Shown here in pieces: positions 26,570 to 34,615 of a stretch of 37,394 nt of DNA (its first letter is position 1; every line of letters begins with the position of its first letter). Source of the DNA: an uncultured Collinsella sp. (lineage in GTDB: Bacteria; Actinomycetota; Coriobacteriia; Coriobacteriales; Coriobacteriaceae); contig CAUADW010000013.1 in NCBI GenBank assembly GCA_958427895.1, positions 1 through 37,394 on the forward strand, read 5' to 3'. The position numbers and the translations under genes are program-made. A model generated the notes under the pieces. The model saw only the letters and a program-made list of their open reading frames with translations. It did not search any database and was not told the DNA's origin.

Positions 26570-28788
26570 CCCCTTTCGATCTTTGGAACACTCAGGCGTA
26601 CCATCAACGGAGATACGGCGCCCAAGACCACCAGCAGAGCGCCCGATGCGCCGACGACCTCTCCAAAAGGCATCGCGTTCGTCCCTCGCCCAAGGAACCC
26701 AATCGTCCCCACCTGGGAAGCAGGATCAAACGAGGCGAATGGAGCCAGCAGCGCGACGCCCATGCCCACGCTTTCAACATGAGCGCTCAACGAACCCAAC
26801 ACCAAGAGAACCGCGCAAACCATTCCGGTGACAACGGGGTTGCGGCTAATCGCTGCTGTCAACGCAGCGACGACGGAAATCACGCCGTATGCCATGACCA
26901 GCAACGGAATACTGCACAACACCGCCTCCCCCACCATGGACGTTGTCGAAGCTCCCGCCCGAATGAGAGCGACGGGATACTCCGATCCACCCGCACCGTT
27001 CTTAATCACGGACACAACGACAGCGGGAACCATCGACACCAAAAGCAGCACCAAGCCAAGCAGGAGAGCCAGCGCAACAGCCGTCAGAAAACGCACATGC
27101 GCTGTTGCGGGGATCTGGAGAACCAGAAGGGAACGACACTGCAGGTGGGTGCACGCGAGCGATGTGACAACCACGGGCAACAGCAAAAATAAGGAGGGAA
27201 GCGCTGCCTGGAGATACGAAAGGAGGATTAATGGGGGCATCTTCGTACTTAACTCGTAAACCTTGGGGTCCGGCAAGCTCGCGATCGACTCAAGCAGAAG
27301 GGCGCGCGCCTCCGCACGAGAAGGAGTCTCCGGCTCGATTCCGATCGATTGCAGGAGAGTCGCATCTGCCGCGCCCAGCTCACCTCGAGCGCGCTCGTAC
27401 GTCGCAAGGCTTCGAAACCCCTCCGCAGGCATAGGCGCGTACACGAAACCCGAAAGAGCATCCCGCATGTCTTCCAGGGCCGCTTTGCCCTCGACGTCCA
27501 TATTCGCAGCGTTCTGCTCTAGATACCGATCTATTGAACGGAGCTCCCCATCCCTATACCGAACAGCGGAAACGTTATCAGCGTCAGGAAACATCTCGAC
27601 CAGAGCCGGGGCCAGCATCGTCGTCGACATTGCAATCGCGCATACGGCGAGGGTAGGAGAACGCAGGAGCAGTTTCCCCATCGTTCTTACGTATGCAACG
27701 GCGGAGGCACAAGCGCTCGAACGAGTTGCCGTTCTCGATGCAGTGAAGGAACCTCTCTCAAGACAAATCGGGGATATCGGGCACGCGCAGCCGCTCTTTC
27801 CAGCAACGCAAAGCAGGCTAATTGCCAGCACCTCGATCCCGATTGCGCATACGAGGGCAATCGCGCCACGCTCGAAGCAAAGTCCAGGCAGATTCACTAT
27901 CTGCGTTGTCGGGTACGGGCTATAGGCGCCGACGGTCAACTCAGTGTTCGCATACGTAAGGGGATTCAACAGGGCGAACTCACGTAAAGCGATGGATCTT
28001 CCGTAATACCCGGGAACCATCGTCACCCCCATCAGGGCACATACGAACACGATTCCAAGCGTAGGGTTATTGGCAATCTTCACGGCAAGGTGAACGACAA
28101 GCGAGATGAACGCTGCCACCAAGAATTGCAAGATGGCCGTCTGCGCGAACACCAGCCAAGCCGGTTTGATAACCGGAGTCGCATATTGAATGTAGCCTAT
28201 CGGATAGAACGGCGAGCCCGGGCCATTCTTCACAAGCGCGGCGATTATCCCTGGAAGATTGATGGCGAGGACGGCAAGCATTGCAAAAACACTCGCCCAT
28301 ACGCTCGATGCAACAAGTCTACCCAGCTCGCCCATCGGTGCCTGGATGATGAGCTTTTCACGTTTGTTAAGACGCGCGGCAAGGAACGAGACGGCAACGG
28401 CCGTTGCGACCCATAGCAAGTACTCCTTCGATCCGTCATAATAGGTGTACTCTCCATCCGATATCTGCAGAAACGGAAGTAGGGGAGAGAGCGGTGCCAA
28501 GATAAGACGTCCCGCGGCAAGAGGGTACAGAAGCGCGGGCATGCTTGATGAAGAGGTATAGACACCGTCCTCCCCCGCATTCACAAGCGCATCCGCATAG
28601 GATGCTGACAATTCCTGCTCAACACGGGTTATTCCCGACTCGAGGTATTCGACCCGTCCGTCGATGCCAGCCGCGCTCCTGAAGACGGGCAGAGCACAAA
28701 GAACCATCAACGCAACAACGACAACACAGAGCGACCTGGAGGAGAGAAGCGACCTAAAGATCGCCTTCGAGATTTTGAGCATATTCAT
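26566..28788 (-). CDS. Duplicated (two-in-one) ABC-2-type permease
   Basis: 740 residues from ATG at 28788 (AAGG 6 nt upstream; an ATG six codons earlier has no clear site). It contains two similar halves. Each has one helix, an outside domain of ~80-130 residues, then about five helices, joined by a Cys/Ser/Arg-rich linker (~330-365). KNGPGSPFYP (187-196) in the first half and KNGAGGSEYP (596-605) in the second mark equivalent places, and the fusion protein has a third copy. One polypeptide thus supplies both membrane halves of an ABC-2 transporter, served by the ATPase encoded next. Large paired outside domains suggest contact with an extracellular peptide or the cell envelope. Substrate unknown. 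Confidence 0.88.
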   Translation of the reverse strand: MNMLKISKAIFRSLLSSRSLCVVVVALMVLCALPVFRSAAGIDGRVEYLESGITRVEQELSASYADALVNAGEDGVYTSSSSMPALLYPLAAGRLILAPLSPLLPFLQISDGEYTYYDGSKEYLLWVATAVAVSFLAARLNKREKLIIQAPMGELGRLVASSVWASVFAMLAVLAINLPGIIAALVKNGPGSPFYPIGYIQYATPVIKPAWLVFAQTAILQFLVAAFISLVVHLAVKIANNPTLGIVFVCALMGVTMVPGYYGRSIALREFALLNPLTYANTELTVGAYSPYPTTQIVNLPGLCFERGAIALVCAIGIEVLAISLLCVAGKSGCACPISPICLERGSFTASRTATRSSACASAVAYVRTMGKLLLRSPTLAVCAIAMSTTMLAPALVEMFPDADNVSAVRYRDGELRSIDRYLEQNAANMDVEGKAALEDMRDALSGFVYAPMPAEGFRSLATYERARGELGAADATLLQSIGIEPETPSRAEARALLLESIASLPDPKVYELSTKMPPLILLSYLQAALPSLFLLLPVVVTSLACTHLQCRSLLVLQIPATAHVRFLTAVALALLLGLVLLLVSMVPAVVVSVIKNGAGGSEYPVALIRAGASTTSMVGEAVLCSIPLLVMAYGVISVVAALTAAISRNPVVTGMVCAVLLVLGSLSAHVESVGMGVALLAPFASFDPASQVGTIGFLGRGTNAMPFGEVVGASGALLVVLGAVSPLMVRLSVPKIERG

Positions 28789-28851
28789 CGCCAACCTTAA
28801 CCTCATCCAGTCGGAACAGAGGGGCCGAACAAAATGCTCGGCTCTTATTAC

Positions 28852-28880
28852 TTGCCGGCAAAGTCAATTTAACATAAACT
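28852..28880 (+). promoter_or_regulatory. Promoter of the DUF2975/HTH pair
   Basis: TTGCCG (28852-28857), 17-bp spacer, TAAACT (28875-28880), followed by GGAGG 5 nt before the ATG at 28924. Confidence 0.55.
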
Positions 28881-28886
28881 GTTAAA
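28868..28886. promoter_or_regulatory. Palindromic operator over the divergent promoter region
   Basis: TTTAACA-TAAAC-TGTTAAA, perfect 7-bp arms with 5-bp centre, overlapping the -10 box of the rightward promoter. It lies between the divergent ABC operon and the regulator pair. The HTH protein encoded at 29446 is the obvious candidate binder. Confidence 0.55.
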
Positions 28887-28923
28887 AAGTAACCTGAGTT
28901 CTTTAAATTCTTCGGAGGTTATT

Positions 28924-29436
28924 ATGAGTTCCGACAATCGCACTCCCCGGCTTCATTCCTTCCGCATCGCATGTGCGATAGCCTCTGCGACCCTTTGCGC
29001 CACCGCCATCGCACAAGTGGCGTTCTCCTTAAAGCCAGCAATCGAAGTGCTCGACAACCCTGTAATTGCAGACTCCCCCGCGTATCCAGCCCTTGCGATC
29101 TCGACATTGGTCCCTGCCGTCATCGGTATCGCTACGACCATCCTCAGCGCCGTTCTCGTGTGGACGATCAAGAGCGGAGACCCCTTCAAGAAAGGGTCTG
29201 CGACATGCTTGAAGGTGCTCGGCATTCTCTTCGTTGTTCAAGCTGCCACCAGCCTCTACGCCGGCTCACTCAAAACCTCCGTTTCGATGTTTGGCGGCGA
29301 GGGGGCCGTCGGCGCCCAAGAGATCGCTTCATCATTCGATTGGACCTCTCTGGTTCTCGGCATCGTCCTGTTCATGCTTTCCCAGCTCTTCTTGTACGCC
29401 CGAGAGCTGTACCTCGACTCCGACGAGATTGCGTAA
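28924..29436 (+). CDS. DUF2975-type four-helix membrane protein
   Basis: 170 residues with four membrane helices (~14-36, ~58-80, ~94-112, ~138-157) and short loops. The end SLVLGIVLFMLSQLFLYARELYLDSDEIA fits the DUF2975 C-terminus (helix followed by G-x-x-L-x-x-(D/E)-x-(D/E)-x-x-(V/I/A)); quoted in part only. DUF2975 proteins are nearly always next to a YozG-like HTH gene, as here (9-bp gap). The pair is thought to form a membrane-linked regulatory unit, but the signal is unknown. It is divergent from the ABC operon and shares its upstream region. ATG with GGAGG 5 nt upstream. Confidence 0.82.
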   Translation: MSSDNRTPRLHSFRIACAIASATLCATAIAQVAFSLKPAIEVLDNPVIADSPAYPALAISTLVPAVIGIATTILSAVLVWTIKSGDPFKKGSATCLKVLGILFVVQAATSLYAGSLKTSVSMFGGEGAVGAQEIASSFDWTSLVLGIVLFMLSQLFLYARELYLDSDEIA

Positions 29437-29445
29437 GGAAACGCC

Positions 29446-29697
29446 ATGCCCGTAATTGTTCGCCTCGACAAGATCATGGCCGAGCGAAAGATTTCCTCGA
29501 ACGAACTTGCCGAAAGGATTGGAACCACGCCCGTGAACCTGTCCCGTATTAAAAAAGGGCATATTCGCGGCATTCGCTTCAACACACTCGAGCAGCTATG
29601 CCTCGCCCTTCGTTGCCAACCCGGAGACCTTCTCGAAGTCATGAGCGAAGAGGATGCCCGAAAGGAGTTCGGACTCGATTGGTCCGCCGAGGATTAG
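29446..29697 (+). CDS. YozG-type HTH (Cro/C1 family) transcriptional regulator
   Basis: 83 residues, almost entirely an HTH_3/YozG domain: IVRLDKIMAERKISSNELAERIGTTPVNLSRIKKG holds helix 2 and the recognition helix (TPVNLSRIK). It is followed by IRFNTLEQLCLALRCQPGDLLE, the usual end of the domain, and a short acidic tail. It likely represses its own operon and perhaps the divergent ABC genes through the palindrome at 28868-28886, modulated by the DUF2975 partner. This is inferred from position. AAGGAAA lies 4 nt before the ATG. The recombinase remnant begins at once after its stop codon. Confidence 0.93.
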   Translation: MPVIVRLDKIMAERKISSNELAERIGTTPVNLSRIKKGHIRGIRFNTLEQLCLALRCQPGDLLEVMSEEDARKEFGLDWSAED

Positions 29698-30424
29698 AGG
29701 GCGGTCGTACTCGCCCTGCACACGGGGATGCGAATCGGCGAGGTCTGCGGCCTTCGGTGGTGCGATGTGGATTTCGAGACGGGCCTGATCTCGATCAGAC
29801 ACTCGGTGGCGTACGCGAAGGGAATGGGTTCGTTCATCAAGGACACCAAGACCCATGACGCCAGGGGTATCCCCATCGACCCGGTCGGCCTACCCCCCCT
29901 TCCTGAAGGAGACCCACGAGATCGACTGCGGAAAGCTGCGCTTGCGCGGCCTTACCGGGGCGGTCGAAATCGGGGACTGCTACATCCTGTCGGAGCCGGG
30001 CGCGACCTTCGCGACGACAAGCTATATCCGCAGGGCGTTCAAGACGTTCTCGGAGACCAACGGCCTCATGGGCACCAACGACGAGCTGATCACGTTCCAC
30101 GGCCTTCGCCACACGTTCGCAACGCAGTGGATCCGCCAAGGCGGCGATATCAAGGCGCTCCAATCGATCCTCGGCCACAAGGACGCCATGGCGACGCTCA
30201 ACGTCTACGCCGACATCGAGCCCATCTCCAAAATCCATAACATGCTGCGCGCCACGCCGTGCCTTTGGCGCGGGCACCTCGGGCCGAGGGTCGATCCGGG
30301 TCCCATGTTCCAACAGAGGATCCAGGAGTCCATCGAGACGCTCCAGGCGTTCGGCTACGGCATCACCGAGCCGGACGACCGAAATATCGCCATACGCGAC
30401 GTGAAGACGAACAGTTGGCTCTAG
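29698..30424 (+). pseudogene. Tyrosine recombinase (phage-type integrase), 5'-truncated and frameshifted
   Basis: Only the catalytic domain remains. LHTGMRIGEVCGLRW (first catalytic Arg) comes right after the HTH stop. A frame change at the run of seven C near 29893-29899 moves the rest into another frame. That frame reads HGLRHTFATQW (H-x-x-R box), ILGHKDAMATLNVYADI (second His/Trp-position and the nucleophile Tyr). The N-terminal arm- and core-binding domains are missing. The truncation falls exactly at the regulator gene, so the two were joined by deletion. The closeness to the right 68-bp repeat (152 bp) agrees with an integrase next to its attachment site. Confidence 0.88.
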
Positions 30425-30575
30425 CTCACCGAGTACGCGGCAGTGCTGGGCCCATCCCAACTGAGGTCACGGTGGTCCGATAGGGGCGCCGCCCGCGGCA
30501 TGCGCCGCGGAGCGGTATCCCCTACCGAAGGGCGGGGATGCCCTCCGCTTCCAGTTCGGAATCAGCCGTCGGAGG

Positions 30576-30643
30576 CGTTCGGCTGACTGCGGGAACGGCC
30601 TGTCCGCTCAATGTGTTCGGCTGAGATCGGAAATCAACCCAAC
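30576..30643. repeat. 68-bp direct repeat, right copy (possible attachment site)
   Basis: Same orientation as 23366-23433, 64 of 68 identical, offset 7,210 bp. It is the right edge of the accessory segment. Confidence 0.85.
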
Positions 30644-30750
30644 ACGAGCCGGACACGCGCCAGACGGCTCTTCCCCGTACGGCCTTCCCCCTTACGCTCA
30701 TGTTGCAGGCATGTAACGCCGCAGCGAGCGCGCCTTTTTTGCGCCAGACA

Positions 30751-30773
30751 GGTACAATGATGAACAATGTACC
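30751..30773 (+). promoter_or_regulatory. Possible -10 box and inverted repeat before the ACT-domain gene
   Basis: TACAAT at 30753-30758 is a good -10 box but lacks a clear -35. GGTACA ... TGTACC (30751-30773) forms a palindrome over it. Confidence 0.4.
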
Positions 30774-30820
30774 GTAGCGGAGCGCCCCGCGCGCGCCGCA
30801 ATCACGCGAAAGGGTTTCCC

Positions 30821-31108
30821 ATGGCCGAGATCTCGTCCTCCCGTATCGTCATCACCGTCCTTGGCAAGAACCGCCCCGGTATCGTCGCCGGCGTCACCCG
30901 TGTTCTGGGCGAGGCCAACGTCGACATCCGCGACATTACGCAGTCCATTATCGAGGACATCTTTACCATGACCATGCTGGCCGACACCGCCGAGTCCAAG
31001 CTCGACTTCGCCGAGCTGCAGAAGGCGCTAGCCGAGGCTGGCGAGCTTTCGGGCGTCAACGTGTCCATCCAGCGCGAGGACGTCTTTAACTTTATGTACC
31101 GCCTGTAG
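30821..31108 (+). CDS. ACT-domain protein (UPF0237 type)
   Basis: 95 residues, essentially one ACT domain plus a short extension: IVITVLGKNRPGIVAGVTRVLGEANVDIRDITQSI (quoted in part: GKNRPGIVAGVTRVLGEA) is the typical ligand-binding first half. The end FNFMYRL matches the UPF0237 family. ACT domains bind amino acids and regulate enzymes; the role of this stand-alone family is unclear. In many Firmicutes it precedes a PFL-like DUF711 gene, but here citrate synthase follows 77 bp later, probably on the same transcript. The ATG at 30821 has AAAGGG 6 nt upstream. Confidence 0.9.
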   Translation: MAEISSSRIVITVLGKNRPGIVAGVTRVLGEANVDIRDITQSIIEDIFTMTMLADTAESKLDFAELQKALAEAGELSGVNVSIQREDVFNFMYRL

Positions 31109-31185
31109 CGAACAAGCCGCTCGGGGCAGCTTGACGTCATATCGTCCAAGCGCGCGGCCCCAAAGCGGACCGGAGAGGAGCGCGC

Positions 31186-32604
31186 ATGGCCTACGACGCC
31201 AAGAAAATCTACTACCGCTTCGACGATCACCTGAGCCGCCTGGTTCTGGATTACGAGGCGAGCCGTCAGATTTCGCCCGAAAGCGAAAACCTCTACCACG
31301 GCCTGCCGACCGACCCGTACGACGAGGGCCTGTTCGTAGAGCACAACGTCAAACGCGGTCTGCGCAATGCCGACGGCTCGGGCGTGGTCGCAGGCCTTAC
31401 CCGCATCTCGGACGTGCACGGCTACAACAAGGTCGACGGCAAAGTCGTGCCCGATCAGGGCAAACTCACGCTGCGTGGCTACAGCATCGAGGACCTGGTC
31501 AACAACGCCCAGGCCGAGGATCGCTATGGCTACGAAGAGGTCGCCTATCTGCTCATCACGGGCTCGCTGCCCACCAAAGAGGAACTCGACGGTTTTTGCG
31601 AACGCTTGGGTGCTTTTAGGCATCTGAGCGACGAATACGTCCGCGAGTTCCCCATGACCACGGTGTCGTCGAGCATCATGAATGTGCTCCAGCGCGCCGT
31701 GTTGCTGCTTTATGCCTTCGACGCCGAGCCCGACGTAATTACGCCCGAGCATGAGATCGACGTGGCCATTTCCATGCTCGCCCGTCTCCCCCGCATCGCC
31801 GCCTTCGCACACATGGCCTCGGTCGCCAAGCTTCGCGGCTCCGAGGTTCATGTACCGCACCCCACACCCGGCCTCTCCACCGCCGAGACCATCCTGCAGG
31901 TGTTGCGCGGCGGCATGGCATTCACCCGCGACGAAGCCATGCTGCTCGACGTGATGCTCATGCTGCATGCCGAGCACGGCGGCGGCAACAACTCCACGTT
32001 TGCCTGCCGCGTGCTGTCCTCCTCGGCCACCGACCCGTATTCCGCCTACGCGGCGGCTATCGGCTCGCTCAAGGGCCCGCGACACGGCGGCGCCAATGCC
32101 AAGGTCGTGTCCATGCACGAGGACATCCGTGCGCATGTCTCCAACTGGGAGGACGAGGACGAGGTCGCAGCCTACCTGGGCAAGATTCTCGACAAGCAGG
32201 CCTTCGACGGCACGGGTCTCATCTACGGCATGGGCCACGCCGTCTACACGCTCAGCGACCCGCGCGCCGAGGTCTGCCGCCACTACGCACGTTCGCTCGC
32301 TGACAAGAAAGATCTGGGTGAGGAATTCGCTCTGATCGAGCGCATCGAGCGCCTGGCACCGCAGGTGATGCGCGACCACGGCATGACCAAGCCCATCTGT
32401 GCCAACATCGACCTGTACACGGGCTTTATCTACAAGATGCTCGGCGTGCCCGAGACGCTCTTTACGCCGCTGTTCGCCGTCGCCCGCATGGCCGGCTGGT
32501 CTGCGCACCGCATGGAAGAGCTCTTCTGCGCGCACCGTATTATTCGCCCGGCCTATCGTCCGGTGATCGAGCCGCTGGAGTACAAGCCACTCGCTGACCG
32601 CTAG
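31186..32604 (+). CDS. Citrate synthase (citrate/2-methylcitrate synthase family)
   Basis: 472 residues, longer than the ~370-430 of most bacterial forms because of an N-terminal extension (~60 residues). Motifs: LRGYSIEDLV, HAEHGGGNNSTF, GSLKGPRHGGAN, IYGMGHAVYT (catalytic His) and NIDLYTGFIYKMLG (catalytic Asp). It condenses acetyl-CoA with oxaloacetate in the cytoplasm, probably to make 2-oxoglutarate for glutamate in an anaerobe. No prp genes are nearby, so methylcitrate synthase is less likely. The ATG has GAGAGGAG 5 nt upstream. A strong terminator follows. Confidence 0.94.
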   Translation: MAYDAKKIYYRFDDHLSRLVLDYEASRQISPESENLYHGLPTDPYDEGLFVEHNVKRGLRNADGSGVVAGLTRISDVHGYNKVDGKVVPDQGKLTLRGYSIEDLVNNAQAEDRYGYEEVAYLLITGSLPTKEELDGFCERLGAFRHLSDEYVREFPMTTVSSSIMNVLQRAVLLLYAFDAEPDVITPEHEIDVAISMLARLPRIAAFAHMASVAKLRGSEVHVPHPTPGLSTAETILQVLRGGMAFTRDEAMLLDVMLMLHAEHGGGNNSTFACRVLSSSATDPYSAYAAAIGSLKGPRHGGANAKVVSMHEDIRAHVSNWEDEDEVAAYLGKILDKQAFDGTGLIYGMGHAVYTLSDPRAEVCRHYARSLADKKDLGEEFALIERIERLAPQVMRDHGMTKPICANIDLYTGFIYKMLGVPETLFTPLFAVARMAGWSAHRMEELFCAHRIIRPAYRPVIEPLEYKPLADR

Positions 32605-32628
32605 GACGCGGACCGTTATAGAACTCGA

Positions 32629-32666
32629 GCGTGGCCAGGGACCCAAGCCCTCGGCCACGCTTTTTA
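32629..32666 (+). terminator. Intrinsic terminator of citrate synthase
   Basis: GCGTGGCC / GGCCACGC stem, 16-nt loop, then TTTTTAT, 25 bp past the stop. Confidence 0.88.
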
Positions 32667-32690
32667 TGCCAGTAGAAAGGATCGCAACGA

Positions 32691-33533
32691 ATGATTGTGT
32701 TTTCCGATATGGATGGGACGCTGCTGACGAGCGATAAGCAAATGAGCGATGCCACCTGGGCAATGCTCGACGAGCTCGCACGTCGTGGCATCGAGTTTGT
32801 TCCCTGCACGGGGCGTCCGCTGTCGGGCATCTTTGAGCCCATTCTCGCCCATCCCGCCGTGCACTACGCGGTCTGTGCCAACGGCGCCAGCGTCTGGCAG
32901 CTCGACGAAGATACGCCCACCGACGCCTCGCGCGCCACGTGCATCTTGAGCCGTCCGCTCGACCGTGGCATTGCCCACCGCATCCATCGCATTGCCGCCG
33001 GCCACGATGTGACCTTCGATATCTTCGCGGATGGGCAGTGCTTCCTCCCCCGCTCGCTATACGGGCGTCTGGATGAGTTCTGTGGCGGCGACCCCCACAT
33101 CGCGGCTTCGCTCAAGCGCACACGAACACCGATCGACATGGATATCGACAGCAAAATCGACGAGGTCGAGACGCTCGAACGCATCGCCATGTACTGGCAC
33201 GACCCGGCCGATCGCGACGCCATCGCGGCGGCGCTCGACACGCTCGGAGGCATTGAGGTCACGCGTTCTTACGCCATGAATATCGAGGTCATGGGTGAGG
33301 GCGCCACCAAGGGGACGGCCCTCACGTGGCTATGCGAATACCTGGGCAAGCGTCTCGCCGACGCCTGGGCATTCGGCGACAACATCAACGACATCCCCAT
33401 GCTGCAGGCAGCGGGCCACGGCATGGCCATGATCAACGCCGAGCCCGAAGACCGTGAGGCCGCCGACGCCATCACCGAATACGACAACGACCACGACGGC
33501 GTCGCCCGCACCATCATGGCCGCCCTCGCCTAG
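32691..33533 (+). CDS. Cof-type HAD-superfamily phosphatase
   Basis: 280 residues. Motif I FSDMDGTLLT (nucleophile Asp and acid/base Asp), motif II CTGRPLSG, motif III Lys in GATKGTALTWL, motif IV FGDNINDIPML. A C2-type cap lies between motifs II and III. Such enzymes dephosphorylate sugar phosphates, flavin precursors or pyridoxal phosphate; the substrate cannot be read from sequence. ATG with AAAGGA 9 nt upstream. The stop TAG opens a GGGGAC-type repeat block. Confidence 0.9.
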   Translation: MIVFSDMDGTLLTSDKQMSDATWAMLDELARRGIEFVPCTGRPLSGIFEPILAHPAVHYAVCANGASVWQLDEDTPTDASRATCILSRPLDRGIAHRIHRIAAGHDVTFDIFADGQCFLPRSLYGRLDEFCGGDPHIAASLKRTRTPIDMDIDSKIDEVETLERIAMYWHDPADRDAIAAALDTLGGIEVTRSYAMNIEVMGEGATKGTALTWLCEYLGKRLADAWAFGDNINDIPMLQAAGHGMAMINAEPEDREAADAITEYDNDHDGVARTIMAALA

Positions 33534-33544
33534 TCATCGGCCAG

Positions 33545-33581
33545 TCACTGGGGACGTTCTTAAACGACTAGTCACTGGGGA
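33545..33581. repeat. 37-bp repeat, copy A (inverted relative to copy B)
   Basis: Carries GGGGACGTTCTTAAACGACTAGTCA. Its reverse complement matches 34616-34652 at about 33 of 37 positions. It lies just after the stop of the first HAD gene and is followed by further GGGGAC/GTCCCC motifs up to 33650. Confidence 0.8.
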
Positions 33582-33651
33582 CACTCTTCGCAAAAAGCTG
33601 CAAGGACTGTCCCCCACTGCCGGCAGAACGGGAACGTCCCCAGCTGCCGGA

Positions 33652-34446
33652 TTAAGCGAGGCCCTCTAGCACGCGACGGAGCTCCTGCTGAACGGCGTGG
33701 TCGCGGTTGCAGCCTACGACGCGATCGGCCACCGCCTTAAGCGCGGGGCGCGCGTTTTCCATCGCGCAGCCCGTGCCGACAAAGCGAATGATCTCGTAGT
33801 CGTTCATCGAGTCGCCAAACGCCATGACCTCGTCGCGACCAATGCCGTAATGCTCCGCGAGCTGCGCGATACCCGAGGCCTTCGACACACCAGGCTGCAT
33901 GGCATCGATCCACGCGTTGCCCGAAGGCGCAAAAGTAAAGAGCTGACCAAGTTCGCGCTGCAGCACGTACGCACTGTCCATAACCGCACTGTCGTCGCAA
34001 AAGATACTCGCTTTGATGATATTTACGCTGGGATCGGGCAGCTCCCAAATGCGCTCGGCATTGGGAAGGTCCTTATCGACCTCACGCACGAACTTGCACT
34101 CGTCATCGAGCAGGAAGGACTTGGTTCGGTCAAAGAGCGCAAGGTGCAGATTGGGAAACGTCCTGACGGCTTGGGCGAGCCTTCGAATCGCCAGGTGGGA
34201 ATACACCTCACGGTCTACCATCTTACCGTCGGCGTAGACCTGGGCGCCGTTAGCGGCGACAAAGTCCATCTTGTCGCGAACGGGCGCAAAGAACTCGCAC
34301 AGGCGATCGTAGCGACGACCTGACGATGCAGCGAAATGCACGCCATGCTCGTGTAGCGCCAGAATCAGTTCGTAGGTCTCGGGAGGCACCTGGCCGTTTT
34401 CGTCAAGCAGTGTGCCGTCCATATCGGATGCAATCAGTTTAAACAT
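33652..34446 (-). CDS. Cof-type HAD-superfamily phosphatase
   Basis: 264 residues. Motif I ASDMDGTLLD, motif II SSGRRYD, Lys in GVSKASGIAQL, motif IV AFGDSMNDYEII, with a C2 cap between II and III. It differs clearly from the neighbouring HAD gene at 32691 (distant paralog, convergent). Substrate unknown. The ATG at 34446 has GGGAG, which sits in the 3' arm of a long leader hairpin (34451-34513). The two copies of a 37-bp repeat flank this gene in opposite orientation. Confidence 0.9.
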   Translation of the reverse strand: MFKLIASDMDGTLLDENGQVPPETYELILALHEHGVHFAASSGRRYDRLCEFFAPVRDKMDFVAANGAQVYADGKMVDREVYSHLAIRRLAQAVRTFPNLHLALFDRTKSFLLDDECKFVREVDKDLPNAERIWELPDPSVNIIKASIFCDDSAVMDSAYVLQRELGQLFTFAPSGNAWIDAMQPGVSKASGIAQLAEHYGIGRDEVMAFGDSMNDYEIIRFVGTGCAMENARPALKAVADRVVGCNRDHAVQQELRRVLEGLA

Positions 34447-34450
34447 AGAA

Positions 34451-34513
34451 AAGCTCCCTTCGGGCTTGTTGGAATCGAACGTGTATCCGATTCCAACGTA
34501 CCCAAAGGGAGCT
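34451..34513 (-). promoter_or_regulatory. Leader hairpin covering the ribosome site of the HAD gene
   Basis: Minus strand AGCTCCCTT ... AAGGGAGCT outer stem and GTTGGAATCG ... CGATTCCAAC inner 10-bp stem with a 10-nt loop, followed by TTTTCT and the ATG. It can act as terminator for adenine deaminase mRNA and also hide the GGGAG ribosome site of the next gene. Confidence 0.65.
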
Positions 34514-34516
34514 CAA

Positions 34517-34545
34517 ATAAGACTCCGCGGGCGTAAACGTTACAA
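34517..34545 (-). promoter_or_regulatory. Possible promoter of the HAD gene
   Basis: Minus strand TTGTAA (34540-34545), 17-bp spacer, TCTTAT (34517-34522). A transcript from it would begin at the leader hairpin. Confidence 0.4.
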
Positions 34546-34615
34546 GGACCTGGCAAATAGCTCACACATGCCAGAGGCCCTACGGTCGCGGCGTCAGGCA
34601 GCCCGCCAAAGAGCG

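Larger units (their letters stand above)
23366..30643. mobile_element. Putative accessory island bounded by direct repeats
   Basis: A 7.2-kb segment between two 68-bp direct repeats, set between housekeeping genes (rpmE on one side, an ACT-domain protein and citrate synthase on the other). It carries an ABC transporter cluster, a secreted peptide, a regulator pair and, near the right repeat, a decayed tyrosine recombinase. This is the layout expected of an old integrative element that lost its integrase. The repeats could instead be unrelated copies of a dispersed intergenic repeat, so the call is moderate. Confidence 0.5.
30425..30820. other. Gene-free stretch after the recombinase remnant
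   Basis: 396 bp. It holds GC-rich short inverted repeats (around 30485-30560), the right direct repeat (30576-30643) and the probable promoter of the ACT-domain gene. I see no coding frame with start, ribosome site and family likeness. Confidence 0.6.

Noticed and set aside
30802..32781. 659-codon open frame opposite the ACT-domain and citrate synthase genes
   Set aside because: It spans two convincing genes and their gap, and its translation shows no family features.
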